From assembly GCF_024655565.1 (NCBI RefSeq), contig NZ_JANKOF010000008.1, positions 1 to 64,000 on the forward strand: a stretch of DNA of 64,000 bases, in the 5' to 3' direction. Every line of letters begins with the position of its first letter. Within the stretch, counting starts at the first letter, position 1. Shown here one piece after another: positions 33,544-41,930 of the stretch. Under the pieces are notes generated by a model. It saw only the letters and a list, made by a program, of their open reading frames with translations, was not told the origin of the DNA and made no database searches. The DNA comes from Nitratireductor sp. ZSWI3. GTDB lineage: Bacteria; Pseudomonadota; Alphaproteobacteria; Rhizobiales; Rhizobiaceae. A program made the position numbers and the translations under genes.

Positions 33544-34425
33544 ATGGCCTTCGGACCCTATTTCCTCCTCGCCACGCTCGAAGGGCTGGTGACGGCGGCC
33601 GTCCTGTCGCTGATGGCGCTCGGCCTGTCGCTCGTCTTCGGCGTCATGCGGGTCGTCAATGTCGCCCATGGCGAGTTCTACATGCTGGGCGCGGTGCTGG
33701 CCTGGTGGTTTTCCTCGCTCGTCGGCGGGCATCCGGCCGTCGGCTTTCTCCTGGCGCTGGTGCTCAGCCCGCTGGTGGTGGCGGCGATCGCCTTCGTCGC
33801 CGAGCGGCTGGTGCTGAGCCGGCTCAATTACGAGCCGGAGGCGACCATCGTCGCCACCATCGGCCTGCTCTACATCATCCAGCAGCTCGCGCTCACCTTC
33901 TACGGCCCCGAGGCGCGGCCGGTCGAGGCGCCCTTCAACCACCGCATCAGCCTGCCCTGGTTCGGCTACTCCGCCTACAAGCTGTCCGTCATCGGCTTCT
34001 CCATCCTGATGATGCTCGCCACGTGGGTTCTCCTGACGCGCACGAAGATCGGCCTTGTCATGCGCGCCACCCAGTTCGACCGCGAGACGGCGCAGGCCTT
34101 CGGCATTCCCGTCGGCCGCGTCTATGCCGGCGTGTTCGCGCTGGGAGCGGGGCTGGCGGCGGTCGCCGCCGTGCTCATCGTGCCGATCCAGCAGGCGCAC
34201 TACCTGATGGGTCTCGACCCGCTTCTGCTGTCCTTCATCGTCGTCATCATCGGCGGCCTCGGCTCGCTGCGCGGCACCGTCGTCGCAGCGGTGCTGATCG
34301 GGCTATCCGATGGCATCATCTCGATGTTCTTCTCGCCGACGCTCGCCAAGATGCTGGCGACGCTGATCGTCGCCATGGTGCTGGTGTTCCGCCCGCAGGG
34401 CCTGTTCGGAGCGCCGGCGCGATGA
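33544..34425 (+). CDS. livH: Branched-chain-type ABC transporter permease, LivH family
   Basis: This is a 293-residue permease with about eight hydrophobic segments. VMRVVNVAHGEFYMLGA is the conserved LivH N-terminal segment, and IVVIIGGLGSLRGTVVAAVLIG is the late coupling region. It forms half of the transmembrane channel with LivM. It overlaps livM by ATGA. The ribosome binding site before 33544 is weak; a 191-base gap with a palindromic element separates it from the binding-protein gene. The symbol denotes family only, not leucine transport. Confidence 0.92.
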   Translation: MAFGPYFLLATLEGLVTAAVLSLMALGLSLVFGVMRVVNVAHGEFYMLGAVLAWWFSSLVGGHPAVGFLLALVLSPLVVAAIAFVAERLVLSRLNYEPEATIVATIGLLYIIQQLALTFYGPEARPVEAPFNHRISLPWFGYSAYKLSVIGFSILMMLATWVLLTRTKIGLVMRATQFDRETAQAFGIPVGRVYAGVFALGAGLAAVAAVLIVPIQQAHYLMGLDPLLLSFIVVIIGGLGSLRGTVVAAVLIGLSDGIISMFFSPTLAKMLATLIVAMVLVFRPQGLFGAPAR

Positions 34426-35387
34426 CGAGGCTGTCTCCTTCCGCAAAGAGCATCGCGCTGCATGTCGGCGTCGTCCTCCTGCTCCTGGCGCTCAACGTCC
34501 TGCTGCCGGAGTATCATCGCGGCGTCCTCGCCCGCGTGCTGGTGCTCGCCGTCTTCGCCATGGGCTACAACCTGGCCTTCGGCTATACGGGGCTGCTCAG
34601 CCTCGGCCACGCCATGTTCTTCGCCGCCGGCCTCTATGGCGCGGGCCTCACCGTCTATCACCTGGAATGGAGCGTCTGGCCGGCCTTCGCGACGGGGCTC
34701 GTCGCCGGCACGGCGCTGGCGCTCGTCGTCGGCTTCCTGGCGCTCAGGACCACCGGCGTCGCCTTCATGATCGTCACGCTGATGTTCGCGCAGGTCTTCT
34801 ATCTGACGACGCTCTATTTCACGACCTACACGCGCGGCGAGGAAGGGCTGGTGCTGCCGCAGGCCGCGCGCGTGCTCGCCTTTCCGGGCGGCGTGCTCAA
34901 CCTGTCCGATCCGTCGACCCGCTACCTCGTCGCGCTGGCGCTGTTCGCGCTGGTGCTGGCGGTGACCCTGTTCCTGGCGCGGGCGCCCTTCGGCCGTTCC
35001 CTCGTCGCCATCCGCGAGAACGAGGAGCGCATGCGCATGCTGGGCTACGACGTGTTTGCCAACAAGCTGGCCTCGGTGGTCCTGTCGGGGCTCGTCTGCG
35101 CCGCGGCCGGCGCTGCCTATGCGGTGCTCTTCGGCTATGTCGGATCGGGCTTCGCGGCGATTCAGTATTCGATCCTGCCGCTCCTGTGGGTGCTGGTCGG
35201 CGGCGCGGCAACCACGCTCGGACCTCTCATCGGCACGCTGTTCATGTTCTATGTCATCGACACCGCGTCGAGCTATACCACGGCGCACCTCCTGGTGGTC
35301 GGCCTGGTGCTGATCGGCGTCATCCTGTTCTTCCCGAAAGGCATCGCCGGCACGGTGCGCGAAAGGTGGTTGCCATGGCTGCCGTGA
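34422..35387 (+). CDS. livM: Branched-chain-type ABC transporter permease, LivM family
   Basis: This 321-residue membrane protein has nine or so helices. GYTGLLSLGHAMFFAAGLYGA and REnEeRmrmLGYd (here IRENEERMRMLGYDV) are LivM hallmarks; the latter is the ATPase-coupling loop. It closes with FFPKGIAGTVRERW. It starts inside the livH stop (ATGA) and overlaps livG by 13 bases, so the importer genes are tightly co-translated. Confidence 0.92.
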   Translation: MTRLSPSAKSIALHVGVVLLLLALNVLLPEYHRGVLARVLVLAVFAMGYNLAFGYTGLLSLGHAMFFAAGLYGAGLTVYHLEWSVWPAFATGLVAGTALALVVGFLALRTTGVAFMIVTLMFAQVFYLTTLYFTTYTRGEEGLVLPQAARVLAFPGGVLNLSDPSTRYLVALALFALVLAVTLFLARAPFGRSLVAIRENEERMRMLGYDVFANKLASVVLSGLVCAAAGAAYAVLFGYVGSGFAAIQYSILPLLWVLVGGAATTLGPLIGTLFMFYVIDTASSYTTAHLLVVGLVLIGVILFFPKGIAGTVRERWLPWLP

Positions 35388-36115
35388 GCCCGCTCCTCGT
35401 TACCCGCGACCTCTGCCGCGCCTTCGGCGGCCTGCGCGCCGTCGACGGCGTCGATTTTTCCCTGCCGGAGGGGGAGACGCATGCCATCATCGGGCCCAAC
35501 GGGGCCGGCAAGACCACCTTCGTCAGCCTCATTTGCGGCCGCATCACCCCCACCTCCGGCAGCGTCGTCTTCGACGGGCGCGAGGTGTCGCGGATGCCGG
35601 CCCACAGGCGGGTGCGCGCCGGCATCGCCTACACGTTCCAGATCACAAGCGTCTTCGCCAATCTGACGGCCTTCGACAATGTCGCACTGGCCGTCCAGCG
35701 GCAGCTGATCGACGCGCGGGCGGGCGGCCGCACCGCCCATGCTCTCGCCGAGCATGGCATGGAGGCGCTCGACAAGGTCGGCCTCGCCGGCCATGCCGAC
35801 AAGATCGCCGGCAACCTCTCCTATGGCCACCAGCGCCTTCTGGAAGTGGCGATGGGCCTTGCCCTCAAGCCGCGCCTGCTGATCCTCGACGAGCCGACAC
35901 AGGGGCTCTCCGACGGCGAGATCGACAATTTCATCGGGCTTGTCCGGCAGATCGGCGAGGAGGCGACGGTGCTGCTGATCGAGCACAACATGGATGTGGT
36001 CATGGCGCTCGCCGAGCGCATCACGGTGATGGAGCAGGGCCGCATCCTGGCGCAGGGGGCGCCGGCCGAGATCCGCGCCAACGAGGCCGTCCAGCAAGCC
36101 TATCTCGGAGGGTGA
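35375..36115 (+). CDS. livG: Branched-chain-type ABC transporter ATPase, LivG family
   Basis: This is a 246-residue ABC ATPase. Walker A is GPNGAGKTT, the signature is LSYGHQ, Walker B is LLILDEPTQGL, and the switch His is in IEHNMD. The LSYG form is normal for LivG. AAAGGTGG lies before the ATG at 35375, within the end of livM. It couples ATP hydrolysis to the LivH/LivM channel on the cytoplasmic side. Confidence 0.93.
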   Translation: MAAVSPLLVTRDLCRAFGGLRAVDGVDFSLPEGETHAIIGPNGAGKTTFVSLICGRITPTSGSVVFDGREVSRMPAHRRVRAGIAYTFQITSVFANLTAFDNVALAVQRQLIDARAGGRTAHALAEHGMEALDKVGLAGHADKIAGNLSYGHQRLLEVAMGLALKPRLLILDEPTQGLSDGEIDNFIGLVRQIGEEATVLLIEHNMDVVMALAERITVMEQGRILAQGAPAEIRANEAVQQAYLGG

Positions 36116-36116
36116 G

Positions 36117-36839
36117 ATGACAGCCGCATCGGGAATGGCCGCATTGAGAATGGAAGGCGTCGACAGCTTCTACGGGCATGTGCAGGTGCTGCGCGGCTTC
36201 GATCTGGAGCTGAAGTCAGGCGAGGTGCTGTGCCTGCTCGGCCGCAACGGTGCCGGCAAGACGACGGCGCTGAAAACCATCATGGGCCTGGTGCCGGCGA
36301 CGGCCGGCCGCATCCTGCTCGGCGATGCGGACCTGACGAAGCTGCCGCCGCACGAGGTGCCGAAGGCCGGCGTCGCCTACGTGCCGCAGGGCCGCCGGCT
36401 GTTCTCGGAGCTGACGGTCGCCGAGAACATAGAGGTCGGCCTGATGACGCGCGGCAAGGGGGCGGCGACCCGCGAGGCCGTGCTCGATCTCTTCCCGGTC
36501 CTGCGCGAGCGGCTGAAGCAGCGCTCGGGCACGCTGTCGGGCGGCGAGCAGCAGATGCTCGCCATGGCCCGCGCGCTGTGTCTGGAGCCGCAGGTTCTGC
36601 TGCTCGACGAGCCGACCGAGGGGCTGATGCCATCGATGATCGCCCGCATCCGCGAGACGGTGGCCGGTTTGCGCGAGCGCGGCGTCTCGACCATCCTGGT
36701 CGAACAGCGCGTCGATGCGGTGCTGCCGGTGGCCGACCGCGTCGCCTTCATCGAGAACGGCCGCAACCGCGAAACCGTCCCCGTCGAGCGCCTGCGCGCC
36801 GACCCGGACATGGTGCACCGCTATGTGGGCGTGGGGTGA
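36117..36839 (+). CDS. livF: Branched-chain-type ABC transporter ATPase, LivF family
   Basis: This is a 240-residue ABC ATPase. Walker A is GRNGAGKTT, AYVPQGRRLFSELTVAENI is characteristic of LivF, the signature is LSGGEQQM, and Walker B is LLLDEPTEGLMP. It starts one base after the livG stop. It is the last gene of the importer and is followed by a pair of inverted 31-bp palindromic repeats that could help end the transcript. Confidence 0.93.
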   Translation: MTAASGMAALRMEGVDSFYGHVQVLRGFDLELKSGEVLCLLGRNGAGKTTALKTIMGLVPATAGRILLGDADLTKLPPHEVPKAGVAYVPQGRRLFSELTVAENIEVGLMTRGKGAATREAVLDLFPVLRERLKQRSGTLSGGEQQMLAMARALCLEPQVLLLDEPTEGLMPSMIARIRETVAGLRERGVSTILVEQRVDAVLPVADRVAFIENGRNRETVPVERLRADPDMVHRYVGVG

Positions 36840-36876
36840 GCAGGTTCGGCCTGTCGCTGGAGATTGGCGCCGGGCG

Positions 36877-36988
36877 CCCTCGTGGTTCGACAAGCTCACC
36901 ATGAGGGCTGTTGAGAAGCCTGCGCCGAATAGCAGTCAAGCGCTCTCTAAGCAGTAGCCCTCATGGTGAGCTTGTCGAACCACGAGGG
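36877..36988. repeat. Inverted pair of identical 31-bp palindromic repeats (REP/REPIN-like), pair 1
   Basis: The copies at 36877-36907 and 36958-36988 are exact reverse complements of each other (CCCTCGTGGTTCGACAAG..., ending CATGAGGG) with a 50-base spacer. Each copy is itself an imperfect palindrome. The second copy encodes the C-terminus and stop codon of the GIY-YIG gene. Flanks outside the 31 bp are also similar (GCNYGGCRCCA). Confidence 0.9.
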
Positions 36989-37290
36989 CGCTTGGCATCG
37001 GCCTTTTCTTGCCTGTTGCGTGCCAATCCGGGCAGTGCCTCGTAATCGAGTGCGATCAGAGCCTCCTTCTTCGCACGCGACCAGCCCTTGATCTGCCTTT
37101 CGCGGGCGATCGCATCGAGAATGCGGTCATAGGTTTCCGTGAACACAAGTTCGACCGGCCGGCGGCGCTTGGTGAAGCCGTCACAGATGCCTTCATTGTG
37201 TTCCCAGAGGCGGCTCTCCACGGTCTGTTTCGTCAGGCCGGTGTAATAGGAGCCGTCCGAGCAGCGCAGGATGTAGACGGTGACCTCCAT
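36961..37290 (-). CDS. Small GIY-YIG nuclease-domain protein flanked by REP-like repeats
   Basis: This 109-residue single-domain GIY-YIG protein has VYILRCSDGSYYTG at residues 4-17 (the GIY and YIG elements), an Arg after KQTVES, FTKRRRPVELVFTE and ERQIKGWSRAKKEALI with the catalytic Glu. This is the YhbQ-like branch. The ATG at 37290 follows TTGGAG. The last residues RGSTSSP and the stop are encoded by a 31-bp palindromic repeat. Two identical inverted repeat pairs bracket the gene, as REPINs bracket RAYT transposase genes. A role in repeat processing or mobility is an inference; a DNA-repair role is the conservative alternative. Confidence 0.85.
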   Translation of the reverse strand: MEVTVYILRCSDGSYYTGLTKQTVESRLWEHNEGICDGFTKRRRPVELVFTETYDRILDAIARERQIKGWSRAKKEALIALDYEALPGLARNRQEKADAKRPRGSTSSP

Positions 37291-37367
37291 GCTCTTCTCC
37301 AATACTGGTAGAAACCATGCAGAATAGAACACGCTTCGGTTGTTTTGAAGTCTTGTGGTGCCAAGCA

Positions 37368-37521
37368 CCCTCGTGGTTCGACAAGCTCACCATGAGGGTT
37401 ACTGAGAGGCCCTCGCCACGATACCGGCCTCAGCGCGGAGCAGTTCGAATTGCTGATGTTTCCCGGCATGCATCGTCGACGATTCAATAACCCTCATGGT
37501 GAGCTTGTCGAACCACGAGGG
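37368..37521. repeat. Inverted pair of identical 31-bp palindromic repeats (REP/REPIN-like), pair 2
   Basis: The copies at 37368-37398 and 37491-37521 are exact reverse complements, identical to pair 1, with a 92-base spacer. They lie upstream of the GIY-YIG gene and downstream of the nicotinamidase gene. The 268 bases between those two genes hold nothing else that I recognise. Confidence 0.9.
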
Positions 37522-37558
37522 TGCTCGGCGCCAACTGTCCCAACCTCGCCCCGCCACC

Positions 37559-38158
37559 TCACAGCAGCTCCACCCCGGCGTCCTTCATCCTGGCCGTCAT
37601 CGCGGCCAGTGAGCCGCCGAGGTCGATCGCCCGGCAGCCTTCCAGCACCACGCTTGCCGCAAAGCCCTGACGGCGGGCGTCGAGGGCCGAGTAGGCGACG
37701 CAGAAATCCGTCGCCAGCCCGGCCAGGGTGACCCTCGAAATGCCCCGCTCGCGCAGGTAGCCGGCAAGCCCGGTCGGCGTTTCGCGGTCGTTCTCGAAAA
37801 AGGCCGAATAGCTGTCGATGGTCGACCGGAAGCCCTTGCGGATCACCAGCTCCGCCCGGGTCCAGTCGAGCCCGGGGTGAAAATCCGCTCCCCTGGTCCC
37901 CTGCACGCAATGGTCGGGCCACAGCGTCTGCTCGCCATAGGGCATGTCGACCGTCTCGAACGGCGCCTTGCCGGGATGCGAGGAGGCGAAGCTCGAATGG
38001 CCGGCCGGATGCCAGTCCTGCGTCAGCACCACATGCTCGAAGCGCCGGATCAGGCCGTTCACCACCGGCACCACCTCGTCGCCCTCCGCAACGGCCAGCG
38101 CGCCGCCGGGGCAAAAGTCGTTCTGCACATCGATGACGATCAGCGCTTCGTCCGCCAT
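37559..38158 (-). CDS. pncA: Nicotinamidase (isochorismatase-like hydrolase)
   Basis: This is a 199-residue cysteine hydrolase. The catalytic triad is Asp10 (IDVQNDF), Lys108 (VIRKG) and Cys153 (TDFCVAY). Metal ligands expected of PncA are present: Asp48 and His50 in TQDWH, and His83 in PDHCVQGT. It hydrolyses nicotinamide to nicotinate and ammonia. The start at 38158 gives MADEALIVID. It diverges from the molybdenum hydroxylase operon across a 170-base control region, so it may feed nicotinate into that pathway as well as NAD salvage (inference). Confidence 0.88.
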   Translation of the reverse strand: MADEALIVIDVQNDFCPGGALAVAEGDEVVPVVNGLIRRFEHVVLTQDWHPAGHSSFASSHPGKAPFETVDMPYGEQTLWPDHCVQGTRGADFHPGLDWTRAELVIRKGFRSTIDSYSAFFENDRETPTGLAGYLRERGISRVTLAGLATDFCVAYSALDARRQGFAASVVLEGCRAIDLGGSLAAMTARMKDAGVELL

Positions 38159-38213
38159 GCCTGCTCCTCGCCTTGCTGAAAGCTCGCGGCGAAGGTGGAC
38201 CGAATGTTCCCCT

Positions 38214-38259
38214 TTGACAAGCGGCGCAAGCGGCGTATCATTTGTACACGAATGAATTT
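38214..38259 (+). promoter_or_regulatory. Sigma-70 promoter with downstream operator-like motif for the Mo-hydroxylase operon
   Basis: TTGACA (38214-38219) and TATCAT (38236-38241) are spaced by 16 bases. TTTGTACACGAATGAATTT (38241-38259) follows, matching the motif at 31960-31978 in both sequence and position. It covers the expected start of transcription, so a repressor site is likely. Confidence 0.7.
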
Positions 38260-38328
38260 GGGCCTCGACGAACAAGCACAAGAAGGGCCCAGGGAACGAT
38301 ACGGCTATCAAGGGCAGGCAGGCGCAGC

Positions 38329-39183
38329 ATGGACTATGCCAGACCGACCGAACTGGAGGAGGCGTTAGGGCTCTTATGCTCGAAACGCTGGACGATACTT
38401 GCCGGCGGCACGGATTTTTATCCGGCGCTCGGCGCGGGACCGCTGAAGGACGACGTGCTGGACATCAACGGGCTTTCGATGCTGGAGGGAATCGCCGAGA
38501 CCGACGCGCATATCCTCATTGGTGCGCGAACGAGCTGGAGCACCGTCATCCGCACGCCGCTGCCACCCGCCTTCGACATGCTGAAGGAGGCTGCGCGTGA
38601 GGTCGGCTCCGTGCAGATCCAGAACACCGGCACCGTGGCCGGCAATCTGTGCAACGCTTCGCCTGCCGCCGACGGCGTGCCGCCGCTCCTGGCGCTCGAT
38701 GCCGAGGTCGAGCTCGCTTCGTCCGACGGCCGCCGCCACCTGCCGCTGGCATCCTTCGTTCTCGGCAACCGCAAGACGGCGCGCGAGCCCCATGAGATGG
38801 TCACCGCGATCCGTGTGCCGAAGACCTCTGCCGCGGGCCGCTCGGGCTTCGTCAAGCTCGGTGCCCGGCGCTATCTGGTGATCTCCATCGCCATGGCGGC
38901 AGCGCGTCTGGTGCTCGAGGGCGGGCGGGTCGCCGAGGCCGCCATCGCCGTCGGTTCCTGCTCCGCCGTGGCACAGCGCCTCTCGGCGCTCGAAGACCGG
39001 CTGCGGGGCGGCGATGCGGCTGCGCTCATGCCGCTGATCGATGCCTACGGGTTTCCCGAACTCACCCCCATCGACGACGTGCGCGGCAGCGCTGCCTATC
39101 GGCGCGAGGCGGCGCGCGAGATCGTCAAACGGGCCGTCGCCGGTCTGCTCGGCGAAGCGGAACGGGGAGGGCTTGCGGCATGA
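38329..39183 (+). CDS. Molybdenum hydroxylase, FAD-binding subunit
   Basis: The 284-residue protein has the FAD-binding fold of the xanthine dehydrogenase family. ILAGGTDFYP (residues about 23-32) and the later GSVQIQNTGTVAGNLCNASPAADG are the two flavin-contact segments. The C-terminal CO dehydrogenase flavoprotein-like domain includes FVKLGARRYLVISIAMAA. It passes electrons from the Fe-S/Mo chain to NAD+ or another acceptor. It is the first gene of a six-gene overlapping operon and shares ATGA with the next gene. The ATG at 38329 gives MDYARPTELEEAL. Confidence 0.88.
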   Translation: MDYARPTELEEALGLLCSKRWTILAGGTDFYPALGAGPLKDDVLDINGLSMLEGIAETDAHILIGARTSWSTVIRTPLPPAFDMLKEAAREVGSVQIQNTGTVAGNLCNASPAADGVPPLLALDAEVELASSDGRRHLPLASFVLGNRKTAREPHEMVTAIRVPKTSAAGRSGFVKLGARRYLVISIAMAAARLVLEGGRVAEAAIAVGSCSAVAQRLSALEDRLRGGDAAALMPLIDAYGFPELTPIDDVRGSAAYRREAAREIVKRAVAGLLGEAERGGLAA

Positions 39184-41930
39184 GCGGCGCGCGCCTCAAA
39201 CTGTCCTTCGAGGTCAACGGCAATCCGGTCGAGGCGGAGGTCGCGCCCCTGCAGCGGCTTTCTTCCGTGCTGCGCGACGAGCTGGGCTTCAAGGGCACCA
39301 AGGTCGGGTGCGATGCGGGCGATTGCGGTGCCTGTTCCGTGCTCGTCGACGGTGAGGTGGTCTGCGCCTGCCTGGTGCCGGCGGCAAACCTTTCGGGCCG
39401 CCGGGTGCGCACGGTGGAGGGGCTTTCGAAGGGCAGCCTGTCCGCCCTGCAGGAATCGTTCCTGCGTCACGGCGCGGCCCAGTGCGGCATCTGCACGCCG
39501 GGTCTCCTGATCAGCGCGACGGCCCTTCTTGAACGCAATCCCGCTCCGTCCGAGCAGGAGGTGCGCGATGCGCTGGGCGGCGTGCTCTGCCGCTGCACCG
39601 GCTACCGCAAGATCATCGACGCGGTGATGAACGCCAACCGCTCGGTCGCCGTCGATGCGGCGCTGGTCGGGCAGGGGGCGGCGGTCGGTGCATCGCCGAT
39701 CCGGCTCGACGGGCGTCGCAAGGTGACGGGCAGCGAGGTCTTCGGTGCCGACGAGCGACCGGCCGAGGCCCTTTCTGTGGCCGTGGTCCGCTCGCCGCAC
39801 TGGCACGCGACGTTCGAGATCGGCGATACGCAGACCTTTGTCGCCGCTCATCCCGGCATCGTCGCCGTCTTCACGGCGGCCGATATTCCGGGCGAAAACC
39901 GCTTCGGCGTCATTCCACCCTTCGCCGACCAGCCGGCGCTGGCCGAGGAAAGGGTGCGCTTCCGCGGCGAGGCGGTGGCGCTCGTCGCCGGAGAACGCAC
40001 GGCGATCGAGGCGCTGGACCTTGCCGAATTCCCCATCGCCTGGCACGAGCTGCCCCATGCCCTTACACCGGCGGAGGCGCGGCGGGACGGTTTCCCCGAC
40101 CTGCATGAAGGGCGGGCGAACAATCAGCTCACCCGGGGCTTCGTCGAGTGCGGCGACCCGGAGGCGGCCATCCGGGACGCCCATGTCACAGTCGCGGGCG
40201 ACATCGAGACCTCCTATGTGGAGCACGCCTATATCGAGCCCGAGGCGGGTTTTGCCGCCATGGAGGGCGATACGCTGGTCATCAAGGCATGCACCCAGGC
40301 ACCCTATATGGACCGCGACGACACGGCCAAGGTTCTCGGCCTGCCGCCCGACAAGGTGCGCATCGTTCCGCTGGCGACAGGCGGCGGCTTCGGCTCCAAG
40401 CTCGACGTCTCGCTGCAGCCGCTGGTCGGCCTCGTGGCGCTCAAGACCGGGCGTCCGGCGGCGATCGTCTACACGCGCGGCGACTCCATGCGCTCCACCA
40501 CCAAGCGCCATCCGGCCGCCATGCGGGCGACGATCGGCGCGGACGCAGACGGCCGTGTCACCGGCATGGTGTTCGAGGGCGATTTCAACACCGGCGCTTA
40601 CGCCAGCTGGGGCCCCACGGTGGCGAACCGCGTGCCGGTGCACGCCTCCGGGCCGTATCGCACGCCGCATTACCGCGCCACGGGCCGGGCGATCCACACC
40701 AACGGGCCGGTTTCGGGCGCCTTCCGCGGCTTCGGCGTGCCGCAGGCGACCATCATGCAGGAGGTGCTCTACGACCGGCTGGCCGAAAAGCTCGGCCGCG
40801 ACCGGCTCGCGTTCCGCATCGACAACGCGCTCGTCGACGGCGACCGCACCACGTGCGGCCAGGTGCTCTCCGGTGTCGGCATCCGTCAGTGCCTCGAGGC
40901 CCTCAGGCCCCACTGGGCGCGCGCCGGGGCCGAAGCCGAGGCGTTCAACGCGCGTGACGGCAAGATCCGGCGCGGCATCGGCATCGCCTCCTGCTGGTAT
41001 GGCTGCGGCAACACCGCGCTGCCCAATCCCTCCACCATCCGTGTCGGCATCAGGGCATCGGGCAAGGTGATGCTGCATCAGGGGGCGGTGGATATCGGCC
41101 AGGGCTCCAACACGGTGATCGCGCAGATTTGCGCCGATGCGGCGGGCCTGCCGCTGTCCGTCTTCACCCTCATCGGCGGCGACACGACCCTGACGCCGGA
41201 CGCGGGAAAGACCTCGGCCTCGCGCCAGACCTTCATTTCCGGCAAGGCGGCGCAAAAGGCGGGCAGGAGCTTGCGCGAGAGCATCCTGCGCTTCGCCAAT
41301 GTCTCGGCCACGGCCGACATCAGTGTCGAAAGCGGCGCTCTCATCGTTCGTGAGGGCGAGGTGCGGCGTCGCATCGTCCTTGCCGAGCTCGAGCCCGATG
41401 CGCGCGGCTATGTCTTCTCGGCCGAGGAGACCTATGATCCGCCGACCACGGCGCTGGACGAAAAGGGGCAGGGCACGCCCTATGCCGTCTATGGCTACGG
41501 TGCGCAGCTTGTCGAACTGGAGGTCGACACGACACTCGGCACCGTGCGCCTCCTCCGGATCACCGCCGCGCACGATGTGGGCCGCGCCATCAACCCGCTT
41601 CTGGTCGAAGGGCAGATCGAGGGCGGCATCGCCCAGGGCATCGGCCTGGCGCTGATGGAGGAATATGTGCCGGGGCGGACCGAGAACCTGCACGACTATC
41701 TGATCCCGACGATCGGCGACGTGCCGCCCATCGAGACCATCCTGATCGAGGTGCCGGATGCCGAAGGGCCGTTCGGCGCCAAGGGGCTCGGCGAGCATGT
41801 CCTGATCCCCACGGCGCCGGCGATCCTCAATGCCATACGCCATGCCTCCGGCGCCGAGATCACGCGCGTGCCGGCAACCCCGAGCCGCATTCTCGAGGCA
41901 ATCCGGGCGAGGGAGGAGCGACGGGCATGA
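39180..41930 (+). CDS. Molybdenum hydroxylase, fused 2Fe-2S and molybdopterin subunit
   Basis: This is a 916-residue fusion. Residues about 5-85 hold a plant-type 2Fe-2S ferredoxin domain (Cys44, 49, 52, 64). Residues about 90-155 hold the second cluster with QCGICTPG and CRCTGY. The remainder is the molybdopterin domain with GGGFGSK, FRGFGVPQ and the catalytic Glu in FGAKGLGEH. It hydroxylates a carbon next to a ring nitrogen or oxidises an aldehyde, using water as oxygen source. The downstream 6-hydroxynicotinate-reductase-like gene makes an N-heterocycle such as nicotinate the likely substrate (inference). Confidence 0.88.
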   Translation: MSGARLKLSFEVNGNPVEAEVAPLQRLSSVLRDELGFKGTKVGCDAGDCGACSVLVDGEVVCACLVPAANLSGRRVRTVEGLSKGSLSALQESFLRHGAAQCGICTPGLLISATALLERNPAPSEQEVRDALGGVLCRCTGYRKIIDAVMNANRSVAVDAALVGQGAAVGASPIRLDGRRKVTGSEVFGADERPAEALSVAVVRSPHWHATFEIGDTQTFVAAHPGIVAVFTAADIPGENRFGVIPPFADQPALAEERVRFRGEAVALVAGERTAIEALDLAEFPIAWHELPHALTPAEARRDGFPDLHEGRANNQLTRGFVECGDPEAAIRDAHVTVAGDIETSYVEHAYIEPEAGFAAMEGDTLVIKACTQAPYMDRDDTAKVLGLPPDKVRIVPLATGGGFGSKLDVSLQPLVGLVALKTGRPAAIVYTRGDSMRSTTKRHPAAMRATIGADADGRVTGMVFEGDFNTGAYASWGPTVANRVPVHASGPYRTPHYRATGRAIHTNGPVSGAFRGFGVPQATIMQEVLYDRLAEKLGRDRLAFRIDNALVDGDRTTCGQVLSGVGIRQCLEALRPHWARAGAEAEAFNARDGKIRRGIGIASCWYGCGNTALPNPSTIRVGIRASGKVMLHQGAVDIGQGSNTVIAQICADAAGLPLSVFTLIGGDTTLTPDAGKTSASRQTFISGKAAQKAGRSLRESILRFANVSATADISVESGALIVREGEVRRRIVLAELEPDARGYVFSAEETYDPPTTALDEKGQGTPYAVYGYGAQLVELEVDTTLGTVRLLRITAAHDVGRAINPLLVEGQIEGGIAQGIGLALMEEYVPGRTENLHDYLIPTIGDVPPIETILIEVPDAEGPFGAKGLGEHVLIPTAPAILNAIRHASGAEITRVPATPSRILEAIRAREERRA

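Noticed and set aside
36877-37521. The four 31-bp repeats as a possible CRISPR array
   Set aside because: The repeats alternate in orientation, have unequal spacers (50, about 380 and 92 bases) and a coding gene lies between them; no cas genes are present.
39096-41843. Antisense open frame of about 915 codons opposite the Mo-hydroxylase gene
   Set aside because: No recognisable domain, and it mirrors a strongly conserved sense gene. Long antisense frames are expected at this GC content.
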